A DNA stretch of 64,000 nt from positions 3,224,001 through 3,288,000 of the forward strand of contig NZ_CP091792.1 in the NCBI RefSeq assembly GCF_022024115.1, read 5' to 3'. A model generated the notes under the pieces. That model saw nothing but the letters and a program-made list of their open reading frames with translations, ran no database searches and was not told the DNA's origin. This DNA is from Prevotella communis. Its GTDB lineage: Bacteria; Bacteroidota; Bacteroidia; Bacteroidales; Bacteroidaceae. Of the stretch, positions 7,963-17,307 are shown piece after piece (within the stretch, counting starts at the first letter, position 1; each line of letters opens with the position of its first letter). The position numbers and the translations under genes were made by a program.

Positions 7963-9765
7963 TTAATTCTTGTTGGCCTTCTTGCGCTGGTCGTGGTCGA
8001 GGATGGCCTTACGGATACGCATAGACTTGGGCGTAACCTCTACCAGCTCGTCTTCCTTGATATACTCAAGGCACTCCTCAAGCGACATGATGACCTTAGG
8101 AATGATACGGGCCTTGTCATCGGTACCAGAGGCACGCACGTTGGTAAGCTGCTTAGCTTTGCAGACATTGACCACGAGGTCGTTGTCGTGGACATGTTCA
8201 CCTACGACCTGACCCATATAGACATCTTCACCTGGATCGATGAAGAACTTACCACGGTCCTGCAACTTATCAATAGCGTAGGCAAAGGCATTACCGGTCT
8301 CAAGGGCAATCATAGAACCGTTGGCACGGCGCTCGATATCTCCCTTATAGGGCTGATACTCCTTGAAACGGTGGGCCATGATAGCCTCACCCTGAGAAGC
8401 GGTCAGCACATTGGTGCGCAGACCGATGATACCACGTGAGGGGATATCGAACTCGATATTGGTGCGCTCGCCCTGAGCCTCCATAGAGGTCATCTCACCC
8501 TTACGGCGGGTAACCATATCAATCATCTTGGAAGCGAACTCCTCGGGCACGTTGATGGTGAGTTCCTCGATAGGCTCGTTCTTCACACCGTCAATCTCCT
8601 TATAGATAACCTGGGGCTGGCCAACCTGCAGCTCGTAGCCCTCGCGACGCATGGTCTCGATAAGCACAGAGAGATGGAGCACACCACGGCCACTGACAAT
8701 CCACTTGTCGGTAGAGTCCTCGAACTGCTCTACATGGAGGGCGAGGTTCTTCTCAAGCTCTTTCTGCAGACGGTCGTTGATATGACGAGAGGTAACGAAC
8801 TTACCCTCCTTACCGAAGAAGGGAGAGTCGTTGATCTGGAAGAGCATAGACATGGTAGGCTCATCGATAGCAATAGGAGGCAGGGGCTCGGGATTCTCGA
8901 GGTCGCAGATAGTGTCGCCAATCTCGAACTTCTCCAGGCCGATTACTGCACAGATATCACCGCACTCAACCTCGTCAGTGCGCTGGTGACCCATACCATC
9001 AAAGGTGTGGAGCTCCCTAATCTTGGTCTTCTCCATAGAACCATCACGATGGGCAATGGTGACCTGCATACCGTCCTTGAGGGTGCCGCGATGTACGCGA
9101 CCCACGGCGATACGGCCTGTGTAAGAGCTATAGTCGAGAGAGGTGATCAGCATCTGAGGGGTACCCTCGAGCTTCTGAGGAGCAGGAATCACCTCTACAA
9201 TCTTATCAAGAAGATAGGTAATGTCAGTGGTGGGGTTGTTGTAGTCCTCACCCATCCATCCGTTCTTGGCAGAGCCATAGACAACGGGGAAGTCGAGCTG
9301 GTCCTCGGTAGCATTCAGCGAGAACATCAGGTCGAATACCATCTCGTAGACCTCCTCAGGACGGCAGTTGGGCTTATCTACCTTATTAACTACCACGATA
9401 GGCTTCAGACCAATCTGGAGTGCCTTCTGCAGCACGAAACGGGTCTGAGGCATGGGGCCCTCAAAAGCGTCGACGAGCAACAGACAGCCGTCGGCCATAT
9501 TAAGTACACGCTCTACCTCGCCACCGAAGTCGCTGTGTCCCGGAGTATCGATGATATTGATTTTGGTGCCTTTCCAATTGATAGAAACGTTCTTGGAAAG
9601 AATGGTGATACCGCGCTCGCGCTCCAGGTCATTGGCGTCAAGTACCTGGTTGCTCAGGTTCTGTCCCTCACGGAAAAGATTTCCTGCCAGCATCATTTTG
9701 TCGACCAGTGTTGTCTTACCGTGGTCTACGTGTGCAATAATTGCAATGTTCCTAATGTCTTGCAT
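7963..9765 (-). CDS. typA: Ribosome-associated translational GTPase TypA/BipA
   Basis: The protein has 600 residues, the usual TypA length. The GTPase motifs are AHVDHGKT (11-18), the switch I region RERGIT (about 49-54), DTPGHS (73-78) and NKVD (127-130). EF-G-like domains follow and the C-terminus is basic. TypA acts on the ribosome during 50S assembly and stress adaptation. The start codon lies 23 bases after the terminator of the tRNA-Met gene, and no clear separate promoter is visible in that gap. Transcription may therefore reach typA by read-through from the tRNA promoter at 9929. Confidence 0.97.
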   Translation of the reverse strand: MQDIRNIAIIAHVDHGKTTLVDKMMLAGNLFREGQNLSNQVLDANDLERERGITILSKNVSINWKGTKINIIDTPGHSDFGGEVERVLNMADGCLLLVDAFEGPMPQTRFVLQKALQIGLKPIVVVNKVDKPNCRPEEVYEMVFDLMFSLNATEDQLDFPVVYGSAKNGWMGEDYNNPTTDITYLLDKIVEVIPAPQKLEGTPQMLITSLDYSSYTGRIAVGRVHRGTLKDGMQVTIAHRDGSMEKTKIRELHTFDGMGHQRTDEVECGDICAVIGLEKFEIGDTICDLENPEPLPPIAIDEPTMSMLFQINDSPFFGKEGKFVTSRHINDRLQKELEKNLALHVEQFEDSTDKWIVSGRGVLHLSVLIETMRREGYELQVGQPQVIYKEIDGVKNEPIEELTINVPEEFASKMIDMVTRRKGEMTSMEAQGERTNIEFDIPSRGIIGLRTNVLTASQGEAIMAHRFKEYQPYKGDIERRANGSMIALETGNAFAYAIDKLQDRGKFFIDPGEDVYMGQVVGEHVHDNDLVVNVCKAKQLTNVRASGTDDKARIIPKVIMSLEECLEYIKEDELVEVTPKSMRIRKAILDHDQRKKANKN

Positions 9766-9788
9766 AATACTAATACCTTAAAAAAAAA

Positions 9789-9810
9789 TGCCGAGAAAGT
9801 ATCCTCGGCA
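9789..9810 (-). terminator. Terminator after tRNA-Met
   Basis: On the minus strand TGCCGAG and CTCGGCA form a 7-base stem (9804-9810 with 9789-9795), directly followed by eight Ts (9781-9788). It is a textbook intrinsic terminator. It lies between the tRNA and the typA start, so it may limit typA expression. Confidence 0.8.
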
Positions 9811-9835
9811 CAATCCAGCATTTCGCCTCTTTCAG

Positions 9836-9909
9836 TAGCGGGAGCCGGGATTGAACCGGCGACCTCATGATTATGAATCATGCGCTCTAACCAGCTGAGC
9901 TATCCCGCC
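9836..9909 (-). tRNA. tRNA-Met (anticodon CAT)
   Basis: The 74-base cloverleaf reads as follows. The acceptor arm GGCGGGA pairs with TCCCGCT (first pair G-U). The D arm is GCTC/GAGC. The anticodon stem CATGA/TCATG encloses the loop TTCATAA with anticodon CAT. The T arm is GCCGG-TTCAATC-CCGGC, and the discriminator is A. CCA is not encoded. The paired end of the acceptor argues against initiator tRNA. A tRNA-Ile with lysidine-modified CAT cannot be excluded by eye. Confidence 0.92.
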
Positions 9910-9928
9910 ATCTGCTTGTAAGCGGGTG

Positions 9929-9936
9929 CAAAGGTA
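9929..9936 (-). promoter_or_regulatory. -7 promoter box of tRNA-Met
   Basis: On the minus strand this reads TACCTTTG, followed by CACCCGC. It lies 20 bases upstream of the first tRNA base. Confidence 0.7.
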
Positions 9937-9945
9937 CTGCTAAAA

Positions 9946-9977
9946 ATTAAGAATTAAGAATTAAGAATTAAGAATTT
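9946..9977. repeat. 7-base tandem repeat between two divergent promoters
   Basis: The unit ATTAAGA occurs four times in tandem between the tRNA-Met promoter (9929-9936, minus) and the promoter of the START-like gene (10053-10060, plus). Copy number of such repeats can vary by slippage. Confidence 0.8.
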
Positions 9978-10052
9978 TCTTCTACTTAACATTTTTTATG
10001 AAACAACACGTATTTTTTCCGTATCTATGGCGGTTTTTTCCGTCTTTTTTTG

Positions 10053-10060
10053 TACTTTTG
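10053..10060 (+). promoter_or_regulatory. -7 promoter box of the START-like gene
   Basis: TACTTTTG matches TAnnTTTG, about 50 bases before ATG 10110. Confidence 0.65.
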
Positions 10061-10109
10061 TACCCGAATAACTAATCTTGTGATAAAGTAAAAACTTACC
10101 AGTAACGAT

Positions 10110-10508
10110 ATGCTGAAACAACGATTAAACTTGGAATATCCCCTTGCCGCAGGAAAACCCGACCTGCTTTGGCAGTTACTGAGCACAGATCATGGATTGG
10201 AGCGTTGGTTGGCCGACCGCGTTGTAGAAGACAACGGCGTGATGCAGCTGACGTGGGGCAGTCCTTACGGTGAACATCACACACTAAGTGCCAACATAGT
10301 AGAGCGACAGAAAAACAGTCATATACGTCTGCAATGGGTAGACGAAGAAGAACCGGAAGCTTATTGGGAAATGAGAATTGGCAAGAGCGAACTGACGGAA
10401 GAACTTTGTCTGTGCGTAGTGGACTTTGCCCCAGCAGAAGATATTGAAGACCTGCACGAACTGTGGGACGACAATCTGGACCGACTGCATCAGTCGAGCG
10501 GATTTTAA
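10110..10508 (+). CDS. START-like domain protein
   Basis: The small 132-residue cytosolic protein has the strand/helix pattern of the SRPBCC/START-like fold known in Bacteroidetes. Motifs include LWQLLSTDHGLERWLADRV near the N-terminus, several amphipathic strands, and a C-terminal amphipathic helix ELWDDNLDRLHQS. These domains bind hydrophobic ligands. No catalytic residues are evident and the ligand is unknown. The gene stands alone, with its own promoter and a hairpin-rich 3' region before the permease gene. Confidence 0.75.
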   Translation: MLKQRLNLEYPLAAGKPDLLWQLLSTDHGLERWLADRVVEDNGVMQLTWGSPYGEHHTLSANIVERQKNSHIRLQWVDEEEPEAYWEMRIGKSELTEELCLCVVDFAPAEDIEDLHELWDDNLDRLHQSSGF

Positions 10509-10523
10509 GATTCAAGGATTAAG

Positions 10524-10634
10524 GTTTGAGGTTTAAGGTTTTTGTATCCCTCCGGTAACAAGCGAGCGGAGGTTTATTGTTAAAAAATAACAAGGTACAC
10601 GAGAAATCTCAAACCTCAAACCCCAAACCTCAAA
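10524..10634. repeat. Nested hairpins built from AGGTTT repeats
   Basis: An outer 17-base inverted repeat (10524-10540 with 10618-10634, two mismatches, rich in GAGGTTT) encloses two smaller perfect hairpins. These are CCTCCG/CGGAGG (10549-10554 with 10567-10572, then TTTATTGTT) and TTGTTA/TAACAA (10577-10582 with 10588-10593). The inner one probably terminates the START-like gene. The outer arm abuts the permease promoter. Confidence 0.65.
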
Positions 10635-10643
10635 AAAAATGAG

Positions 10644-10651
10644 TACCTTTG
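10644..10651 (+). promoter_or_regulatory. -7 promoter box of the LptF/G-type permease gene
   Basis: TACCTTTG lies 11 bases before ATG 10663, which leaves a very short leader. Confidence 0.7.
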
Positions 10652-10662
10652 CAGCCTGAATT

Positions 10663-12660
10663 ATGTTTAGGATAAAGAAATTAGATATATTTATCGCGAA
10701 ACAGTTTGGACTGCTTTTCGTAGGAACCTTCTTCATTTGCCTCTTTGTGCTGATGATGCAGTTCCTATGGCGTTATGTTGACGAACTTATCGGAAAGGGA
10801 CTGTCCATGGAAATCCTGGCACAGTTCTTTTGGTATATGGCCCTGGGACTGATGCCGCAGGCCTTCCCCCTGGCTATCCTGCTGTCATCACTGATTGCCT
10901 ACGGAAACCTGGGCGAAAGCAGTGAGCTGACTGCCATTAAGGCGGCAGGCATCTCGCTGATGCAGTCTATGCGTTCACTCATTTTCATTGTACTCTGCAT
11001 CGCAGGTATCTCATTCTACTTCCAAAACGTCGTGGTGCCCAGTGCTAACATGCAGCTGAAGCAACTGCTGGTATCCATGAAACAGAAGAGTCCGGAACTG
11101 GAGATTCCTGAAGGTACATTCTACGACGGAATTCCCAATTCAAACCTATACGTTGAGAAGAAGGACCTGAAAACCGGTCACCTGTACGGCATCATGATTT
11201 ACCGTCAGACAGGCTCGTATGAGGATCAGACCATTATCCTTGCCGACTCAGGCATGTTGCAGTCTACAGCGGAGAAAAAGCACCTGCTGCTGACGCTATG
11301 GAATGGCGAATGGTTTGAGAACATGCGCTCACAGGATATGGGTGGCACGGCCGAGGTGCCTTATCGCCGCGAGTCATTCGGACATAAACAGATTCTGCTG
11401 GACTTTGACGGTGATTTCAATCTGGCCGATGCCAGCAACTTCACAAATGATGCCAGTGCGAAGAGTGTCATGCGCATCCTGCACGACCTGGACTCTATCA
11501 AGTTATCCAACGATTCTATAGGACGTTCCTTCTTCGAGGAGGCCAGGAACTATACCTTCAGGACAGAGGAGCTGACCCCGCAGGACTCGGTTAAGCTCCA
11601 GTCACTGACCGCCGAGGACATCCCCGTCATGGACAGCGTCTATGCGAAGATGAACCAGGACAAGCAACGCGAAGTGGCACGACAGGCCGCACGTCAGGCA
11701 CAAAACGCACTGAGCGATGTGGAGATGAAGAGCGACTACGCAAAATACCAGAACCGCCTGGAGCGTGTGCACCTGCTGGAGGCCATCGGGAAATTCACCC
11801 TGGCACTTTCATGTATCATCTTCTTCTTTATCGGTGCACCACTGGGAGCTATTATCCGAAAAGGCGGACTGGGTGTGCCTGTCATCGTGTCGGTCATTGT
11901 GTTCCTGGTATTCTACCTATTGGATATGACAGGCATGCGTATGGCCCGTGATGACAACTGGACCGTATGGTTCGGGCGCAGCATATCCACGGTAGTACTG
12001 GCACCGCTGGCAGTCTTCTTCACGTATAAGGCCAACCGCGACTCTACGGTCTTCAACATTGACGCCTACCGCCTCTTCCTCATGCGCATACTGGGTCTGC
12101 GCATGAAGCGCAACATCACACGCAAGGAGGTGATTATCGAGGAGCCGAAATACCGCATGGATGCCAATATGCTCCAGACTATCAACGAGGATATCGCCAT
12201 CTATTCGGAAACACACAAGCTATTACGCTGGCCGTCCCCCATCAAGGTATTCTTCCGTGCCGGTGACGATCATGAGATAGAACATATCAACGAGGTGCTG
12301 GAGACGACTATCGAGGACCTGGGATACGCACGCGACAAGCATGTACTATATACACTCAACGAGTATCCTATCATAGCCACGCATGCACACACGCGTCCGT
12401 TTGAAAAGAAATGGCTGAATATCGTCAGCGGTCTGTTCCTGCCCCTGGGTATCTTCTTCTATTGCCGCATGATACGCTTCCGCCTGCGCCTGTACCGCGA
12501 CCTGCGCGACATCAGCAATACTAGCAACAAGTTGATGCCAATTATCCAGGAGCTGGCCGACAAGCAAAAGGACAAGTTGCTGGACGAGACTTATAAAGAT
12601 TATACAAAACTTGAAATACAACAAAATGATGGAGACATTCAAGCTGAACAAGATAAGTGA
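10663..12660 (+). CDS. LptF/LptG (YjgP/YjgQ) family permease with C-terminal extension
   Basis: The 665-residue inner-membrane protein starts with three helices (about residues 12-110), followed by a large periplasmic beta-rich domain (about 110-380). Three more helices follow ([23 protein letters not shown] and on). This is the LptF/LptG plan: with the LptB ATPase these extract lipopolysaccharide from the inner membrane and feed the Lpt bridge. The last 190 residues are a mostly polar extension with one more hydrophobic stretch ([14 protein letters not shown]), longer than in the E. coli proteins (about 360) but seen in Bacteroidetes homologues. Its 3' end overlaps the ribBA start by 35 bases, so the two are co-transcribed. 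Confidence 0.9.
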   Translation: MFRIKKLDIFIAKQFGLLFVGTFFICLFVLMMQFLWRYVDELIGKGLSMEILAQFFWYMALGLMPQAFPLAILLSSLIAYGNLGESSELTAIKAAGISLMQSMRSLIFIVLCIAGISFYFQNVVVPSANMQLKQLLVSMKQKSPELEIPEGTFYDGIPNSNLYVEKKDLKTGHLYGIMIYRQTGSYEDQTIILADSGMLQSTAEKKHLLLTLWNGEWFENMRSQDMGGTAEVPYRRESFGHKQILLDFDGDFNLADASNFTNDASAKSVMRILHDLDSIKLSNDSIGRSFFEEARNYTFRTEELTPQDSVKLQSLTAEDIPVMDSVYAKMNQDKQREVARQAARQAQNALSDVEMKSDYAKYQNRLERVHLLEAIGKFTLALSCIIFFFIGAPLGAIIRKGGLGVPVIVSVIVFLVFYLLDMTGMRMARDDNWTVWFGRSISTVVLAPLAVFFTYKANRDSTVFNIDAYRLFLMRILGLRMKRNITRKEVIIEEPKYRMDANMLQTINEDIAIYSETHKLLRWPSPIKVFFRAGDDHEIEHINEVLETTIEDLGYARDKHVLYTLNEYPIIATHAHTRPFEKKWLNIVSGLFLPLGIFFYCRMIRFRLRLYRDLRDISNTSNKLMPIIQELADKQKDKLLDETYKDYTKLEIQQNDGDIQAEQDK

Positions 12661-13837
12661 GGCCATCGATGATTTTCGTGATGGTAAGTTTGTAATCGTG
12701 GTAGACGACGAAGACCGCGAGAACGAGGGTGACCTGATCTGTGCCGCAGAGAAGATTACACCTGAGATGGTGAACTTCATGCTGAAATATGCACGTGGCG
12801 TATTGTGCGCACCTATCACAATCAGTCGCAGTGAGGAACTGGACCTGCCCCATCAGGTCAGTGAGAACACCTCTGTGCTGGGTACGCCCTTCACAGTGAC
12901 GGTGGACAAGCTGGAAGGATGTACCACCGGTGTGTCGGCTCACGACCGCGCCGCTACCATCCAGGCATTGGCCGACCCTGCATCAACCCCTCAGACGTTT
13001 GGACGTCCAGGTCATATCAACCCGCTTTATGCACAGGACAACGGCGTACTGCGCAGGAGTGGACACACGGAGGCTGCAGTAGACCTGTGCCGTCTGGCAG
13101 GACTCTACCCCGCAGGTGCACTGATGGAAATCATGAATGATGATGGTACGATGGCCCGTATGCCGGAGCTGCAGGCCTTTGCCCAGGAGCACAACCTGAA
13201 GATTATCACCATCAAGGACCTGATTGCCTACCGCCTGCAGCAGGAGTCACTGATTGAGGTGGGCGAAGAGGTGGATATGCCTACAGAATACGGTCATTTC
13301 CGTATCATCCCCTTCCGTCAGAAGAGCAACGGACAGGAGCACTTCGCCCTGATAAAGGGTGAATGGAAAGAGGATGAACCCATCCTCGTACGCGTACATT
13401 CTTCATGTATGACGGGCGACATCCTGGGAAGCCGACGCTGCGATTGTGGCGAACAGCTCCACAAGGCCATGCAGAAGATAGAGAAAGAGGGCAAGGGTGT
13501 CATCGTATATATGCAGCAGGAAGGCCGCGGCATAGGACTGATGAATAAGTTGGCCGCCTACAAACTGCAGGAGGAAGGCTACGACACGGTAGATGCCAAC
13601 CTCTGTCTGGGATTCAAGGCTGATGAGCGCGACTATGGTTGCGGTGCACAGATGTTGCGCCACATAGGCGTACACAAGATGCGTCTGATGACCAACAACC
13701 CCGTGAAACGCGTAGGACTGGAGGCCTACGGACTGGAAATCACGGAGAATGTGCCCATCGAGGTAACACCGAACGAATACAACCTCCGCTATCTGAGAAC
13801 AAAACAAGAGCGCATGGGACACACACTACACCTGTAG
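12626..13837 (+). CDS. ribBA: Bifunctional riboflavin biosynthesis protein RibBA
   Basis: The protein has 403 residues. The N-terminal half is 3,4-dihydroxy-2-butanone-4-phosphate synthase ([11 protein letters not shown] at 27-37; GHINPL and RSGHTEA further on). The C-terminal half is GTP cyclohydrolase II, with the zinc site [14 protein letters not shown] and the loop [11 protein letters not shown]. It converts ribulose-5-phosphate and GTP to the two riboflavin precursors. A TTG start at 12611 is possible, but ATG 12626 fits the family start. It lies inside the end of the permease gene, and no FMN riboswitch is visible. Confidence 0.95.
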   Translation: MMETFKLNKISEAIDDFRDGKFVIVVDDEDRENEGDLICAAEKITPEMVNFMLKYARGVLCAPITISRSEELDLPHQVSENTSVLGTPFTVTVDKLEGCTTGVSAHDRAATIQALADPASTPQTFGRPGHINPLYAQDNGVLRRSGHTEAAVDLCRLAGLYPAGALMEIMNDDGTMARMPELQAFAQEHNLKIITIKDLIAYRLQQESLIEVGEEVDMPTEYGHFRIIPFRQKSNGQEHFALIKGEWKEDEPILVRVHSSCMTGDILGSRRCDCGEQLHKAMQKIEKEGKGVIVYMQQEGRGIGLMNKLAAYKLQEEGYDTVDANLCLGFKADERDYGCGAQMLRHIGVHKMRLMTNNPVKRVGLEAYGLEITENVPIEVTPNEYNLRYLRTKQERMGHTLHL

Positions 13838-13888
13838 TCCACCACGCTGACGAAAACCTAAGACCAAACACCAATAACACTAACCCAA

Positions 13889-15709
13889 ATGAAAAAAATT
13901 ATACCGATAGCACTATGGCTGGGCGCACTATCACTGATAGCTTGCGCCCTGCTGTGTTTTGAGTCCGACCTGCTTTGGAAGGTACAGCAACAGAACCTGT
14001 TCCTCTGTTCATCACTGTTCTTTAAGCAAATGATGGTGACGTCAGGTGGTATGCTCTCCTATCTTGGCACATTCTTTACACAGTTTTTCTACCATCCATG
14101 GATAGGCGTCGTGATGCTATGCGGCTGGTGGTGGCTGCTTATGTGGCTGGTGAAACGAGCGTTCCAGATACCCGACAGGTGGATGCTGCTGACGCTCATA
14201 CCGGTGGGGTTCCTGCTGATAGCCGACACGAGTCTGGACTACTGGATTTACATCCTGAAGCTGAAGGGGTATTTTTTCTCGGCAACCATCGGCACCACAG
14301 TTGGCGTGGCATTATTATGGCTGTTCCGCATCCTGCCACATAACATTTGGTTACGCATGGGGCTTGTCGTGCTGACCGTGGCAACAGGCTATCCCCTGAT
14401 GGGTGCCTATGCCCTGGCCACAGCCTTGCTGATGGGGATTTGGACATGGCGGCTGACAAACGCAAGAAAAGAAAACATCTGCGTGTCTGTCATTGCCCTA
14501 CTGAGCATCATCGTCATCCCCCTGGCCTGTTATCGCTATGTGTACTATCAGACTCACATCAGCGATATCTACCTGACGGCACTTCCCGTCTTCACAGAAA
14601 CAGAGACGCTATACGCCTACTATATCCCGTACTATCTGTTGGCGTTGTACTTTCTCGTCATGGCGGTTGTCCGCCTGAACCCCACAAAACCCATTAAGCC
14701 CACTAAGCCCATTAAACCCATCCTCCTCCAAGCCCTGCTCCTAGTCGCCCTCATCGCCTGCATCTGGCATTTCTGGTATAAGGACGACAACTACCACCAC
14801 GAGCTACGCATGCAGCGCTGCATAGAACAGGCCGACTGGCAAGGCGTGATTGACGAGGGAAAGAAGCAGGAAGGGGAGCCCACACGTGCTATTGTGATGA
14901 TGCACAACCTGGCGCTGAGCCGGTTGGGACTACAGTGCGACATGATGTACAGCTTTCCTAAAGGATCGAAAAAGCCCAACACACCTTTGCATGTATTCAT
15001 GTATAACACGGCCGGACGGCTGATATACTATCATTACGGCATGATGAACGAGTGCCACCGTATATGCATGGAAGAAGGCGTAGAGTATGGATGGAGCGTA
15101 GAACGGTTGCAATATATGGCAAGGAATGCGCTGTTCAACAATGAAGCACGGGCCACGATGAAGTTCCTGAACCTGCTCAGGCAGACCTGTTATTATGGCG
15201 ACTGGGCCGACCACTTTGAGGGTCTTATCAACCGGCCTGACCTGATGGCCAGTGATACGGAGACGGGGCCCATCACACACATGATGCATTATCCTGATGT
15301 GCAAAGCGCTGGTGACGGTTTCGTAGAGAAGAACCTCATGGAGGTGCTCTCAAAGACAGACGCCAACGAACCTTATTTCCAGGAACAGGCTGTGCTGGCT
15401 GCGATGTGGACCAGGAACACAGCTGATTTCTGGGCACGCTTTGAACATTATGTCAACATGCATCCCAACAGGCCTGTGCCACGTATCTTCCAGGAGGCAG
15501 CCTACCTCTTTGGCAATATGGAGAACCTGTCATTCACAGAAGAACTGCCTGTCAACAAGGACGTGAAGGAAAATCTCCACGGCTTCATACAGGTCATGCA
15601 GCAATGCAACTGGAAACCTAATGCGCAGGTACGCAACTATCTGTACCAGAGATACGGTACAACCTATTATTTTGAATTCTTCTTCCTAAAGGATATTACT
15701 TATTTTTGA
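13889..15709 (+). CDS. DUF6057-type multi-pass membrane protein
   Basis: The protein has 606 residues. About ten hydrophobic helices fill the first half (to about residue 295), followed by a soluble alpha-helical second half with TPR-like helices. It resembles the Bacteroidales family DUF6057, whose function is unknown. Between the two halves lies a four-unit 9-base in-frame repeat (14681-14716) coding PTK-PIK-PTK-PIK. The stop is followed after one base by the PD40 lipoprotein gene, so they form one unit and probably one envelope process. Confidence 0.75.
   Translation: MKKIIPIALWLGALSLIACALLCFESDLLWKVQQQNLFLCSSLFFKQMMVTSGGMLSYLGTFFTQFFYHPWIGVVMLCGWWWLLMWLVKRAFQIPDRWMLLTLIPVGFLLIADTSLDYWIYILKLKGYFFSATIGTTVGVALLWLFRILPHNIWLRMGLVVLTVATGYPLMGAYALATALLMGIWTWRLTNARKENICVSVIALLSIIVIPLACYRYVYYQTHISDIYLTALPVFTETETLYAYYIPYYLLALYFLVMAVVRLNPTKPIKPTKPIKPILLQALLLVALIACIWHFWYKDDNYHHELRMQRCIEQADWQGVIDEGKKQEGEPTRAIVMMHNLALSRLGLQCDMMYSFPKGSKKPNTPLHVFMYNTAGRLIYYHYGMMNECHRICMEEGVEYGWSVERLQYMARNALFNNEARATMKFLNLLRQTCYYGDWADHFEGLINRPDLMASDTETGPITHMMHYPDVQSAGDGFVEKNLMEVLSKTDANEPYFQEQAVLAAMWTRNTADFWARFEHYVNMHPNRPVPRIFQEAAYLFGNMENLSFTEELPVNKDVKENLHGFIQVMQQCNWKPNAQVRNYLYQRYGTTYYFEFFFLKDITYF
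14681..14716 (+). repeat. In-frame 9-base tandem repeat (PTK/PIK)
   Basis: Four units of the form CCCAyyAAr (CCCACAAAA, CCCATTAAG, CCCACTAAG, CCCATTAAA) encode PTKPIKPTKPIK just before a hydrophobic helix. Unit gain or loss keeps the frame. Confidence 0.9.
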
Positions 15710-15710
15710 T

Positions 15711-17207
15711 ATGAAGAAACTGTTTGCTATCATTATCGTCGCACTGTCACTGACGGCCTGCGGCAACCAGATACCCACCACATACGCCGAGTCAGAGGAG
15801 TCGCCGGCCATCTATCCCGACTACACCGGTGTCACGGTACCCATCAACATCGCACCTTTAACCTTCGAACCTGACGGGAAAAGCGATGGCATCGTGGCAC
15901 GACTGACTGCTGGTGACAAGGAGATTATCTGCGGAGGCACAAAGGTACAACCGGACTTCGACGACTGGCACCGTCTTACAGAATGTGCGAAAGGACAGGC
16001 CATCAAGGTGGAGGTTTATATCCAGAAGGATGGTCAGTGGACTAAGTTCAAGCCATTTGACATCTATGTATCTCCCGACTCCATCGACCCGTATATCAGT
16101 TACCGACTGATAGCGCCATCGTATATTACCTACGAGGAGCTAACCATCAACCAACGGTGCCTGGAGAACTATGACGAGGAGGTGATCTACGATAACATGC
16201 TCTGTCAGAATCCCGCAGACGGACAGTGTGTCAACTGCCATAGCTATCAGCAGTACAACCCTGAGCGGATGCAGTTTCATGCGCGTCAGTATCAGGGAGG
16301 AACCGTCATCGCCTACGACGGAAAGATACGTAAGATTAACATGACGTCCGACTCTATCCTTTCGGCCGGTGTCTATCCTGCCTGGCATCCATGGCTGCCG
16401 CTGATAGTCTATTCCACGAACAAGACGATGCAGACCTTCCACATCACCAATCCAGACAAGATTGAAGTGTTTGACACGGAGAGCGACTTGATAGCCTACG
16501 ACGTGGAACGCAACGAGGTGACGAATATTGAAAAGGAAGCAACAGAGTTTGAGGTGTTCCCGACCTGGGCTCCTGACGGCAAGGCACTCTACTACTGCAG
16601 TGCACATTTCGAGTTCAAGGATACGGTGTCACCTGGCGTAGAACTCATTCAGCGCTTCAAGGAGGTGAAATATAATATCTACAGGAAGCGTTTTGACCTG
16701 GGAACCAAGACATTCGGGCCGCGCGAACTGGTGTTCCGTGCAGATACCCTAGACATGAGCACCACCCTGCCCCGTGTCTCACCCGATGGCCGTTATCTGA
16801 TGTTTACAATGGGCAAATATGGAGTATTCCATATCTGGCATAAGGACGCTGACCTGTATATGCTGGATCTTGCCAATGGAAAGGTTCGCTGCATGGACGA
16901 AATCAACTCGCCCGACGTGGAGAGCTATCACTCATGGTCAAGCAACGGTCGCTGGGTGGTCTTCAGCAGCCGTCGTGACGATGGGAATTTCACGCGTCCG
17001 TTCATTGCTCACATCGATAAAAACGGGCATGGAGGAAAACCGTTCGAATTGCCCTGTGCCGATCCCGATTATCACCGCCAGTTCATGAAGAGTTACAATA
17101 TCCCTGAATTGATGAAAGGTGCAGTCAAAATCACCCCACAGTCATTTGCCGACGCACTCAAGAAAGACGGAGAACAGGTGAAGTATGTACAACATCTTAA
17201 CAAATAG
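15711..17207 (+). CDS. PD40/TolB-like beta-propeller lipoprotein with a CXXCH motif
   Basis: The protein has 498 residues. The signal peptide ends in a lipobox (SLTACG), so the protein is anchored by a lipidated cysteine. WD40-like PD40 repeats follow, e.g. FPTWAPDGKALYY, LPRVSPDGRYLMF and YHSWSSNGRWVVFSS. In the middle stands QCVNCHSYQQYN, an exact CXXCH c-type heme attachment motif. It may therefore be a monoheme protein, or the cysteines may bind a metal or form a disulfide. It directly follows the DUF6057 gene. Homologues are often labelled as TolB-like or cytochrome-related; the role is unknown. Confidence 0.8.
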   Translation: MKKLFAIIIVALSLTACGNQIPTTYAESEESPAIYPDYTGVTVPINIAPLTFEPDGKSDGIVARLTAGDKEIICGGTKVQPDFDDWHRLTECAKGQAIKVEVYIQKDGQWTKFKPFDIYVSPDSIDPYISYRLIAPSYITYEELTINQRCLENYDEEVIYDNMLCQNPADGQCVNCHSYQQYNPERMQFHARQYQGGTVIAYDGKIRKINMTSDSILSAGVYPAWHPWLPLIVYSTNKTMQTFHITNPDKIEVFDTESDLIAYDVERNEVTNIEKEATEFEVFPTWAPDGKALYYCSAHFEFKDTVSPGVELIQRFKEVKYNIYRKRFDLGTKTFGPRELVFRADTLDMSTTLPRVSPDGRYLMFTMGKYGVFHIWHKDADLYMLDLANGKVRCMDEINSPDVESYHSWSSNGRWVVFSSRRDDGNFTRPFIAHIDKNGHGGKPFELPCADPDYHRQFMKSYNIPELMKGAVKITPQSFADALKKDGEQVKYVQHLNK

Positions 17208-17271
17208 CAGGAGATAGTGCATAAAAAACAAAAATTAGAAATTTTTTCTTTGCGAAGAGAAACTTTTTGAT

Positions 17272-17279
17272 TAATTTTG
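17272..17279 (+). promoter_or_regulatory. Promoter of the aminotransferase gene
   Basis: TAATTTTG (17272-17279) is preceded by TTTG at 17249-17252 with a 19-base spacer, an almost ideal Bacteroidetes promoter. Confidence 0.8.
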
Positions 17280-17307
17280 CACGCCGAAAGAAACATTTTG
17301 AAAACAT

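Noticed and set aside
12560..12626. FMN riboswitch before ribBA
   Set aside because: The region is coding for the end of the permease, and no conserved riboswitch structure was seen.
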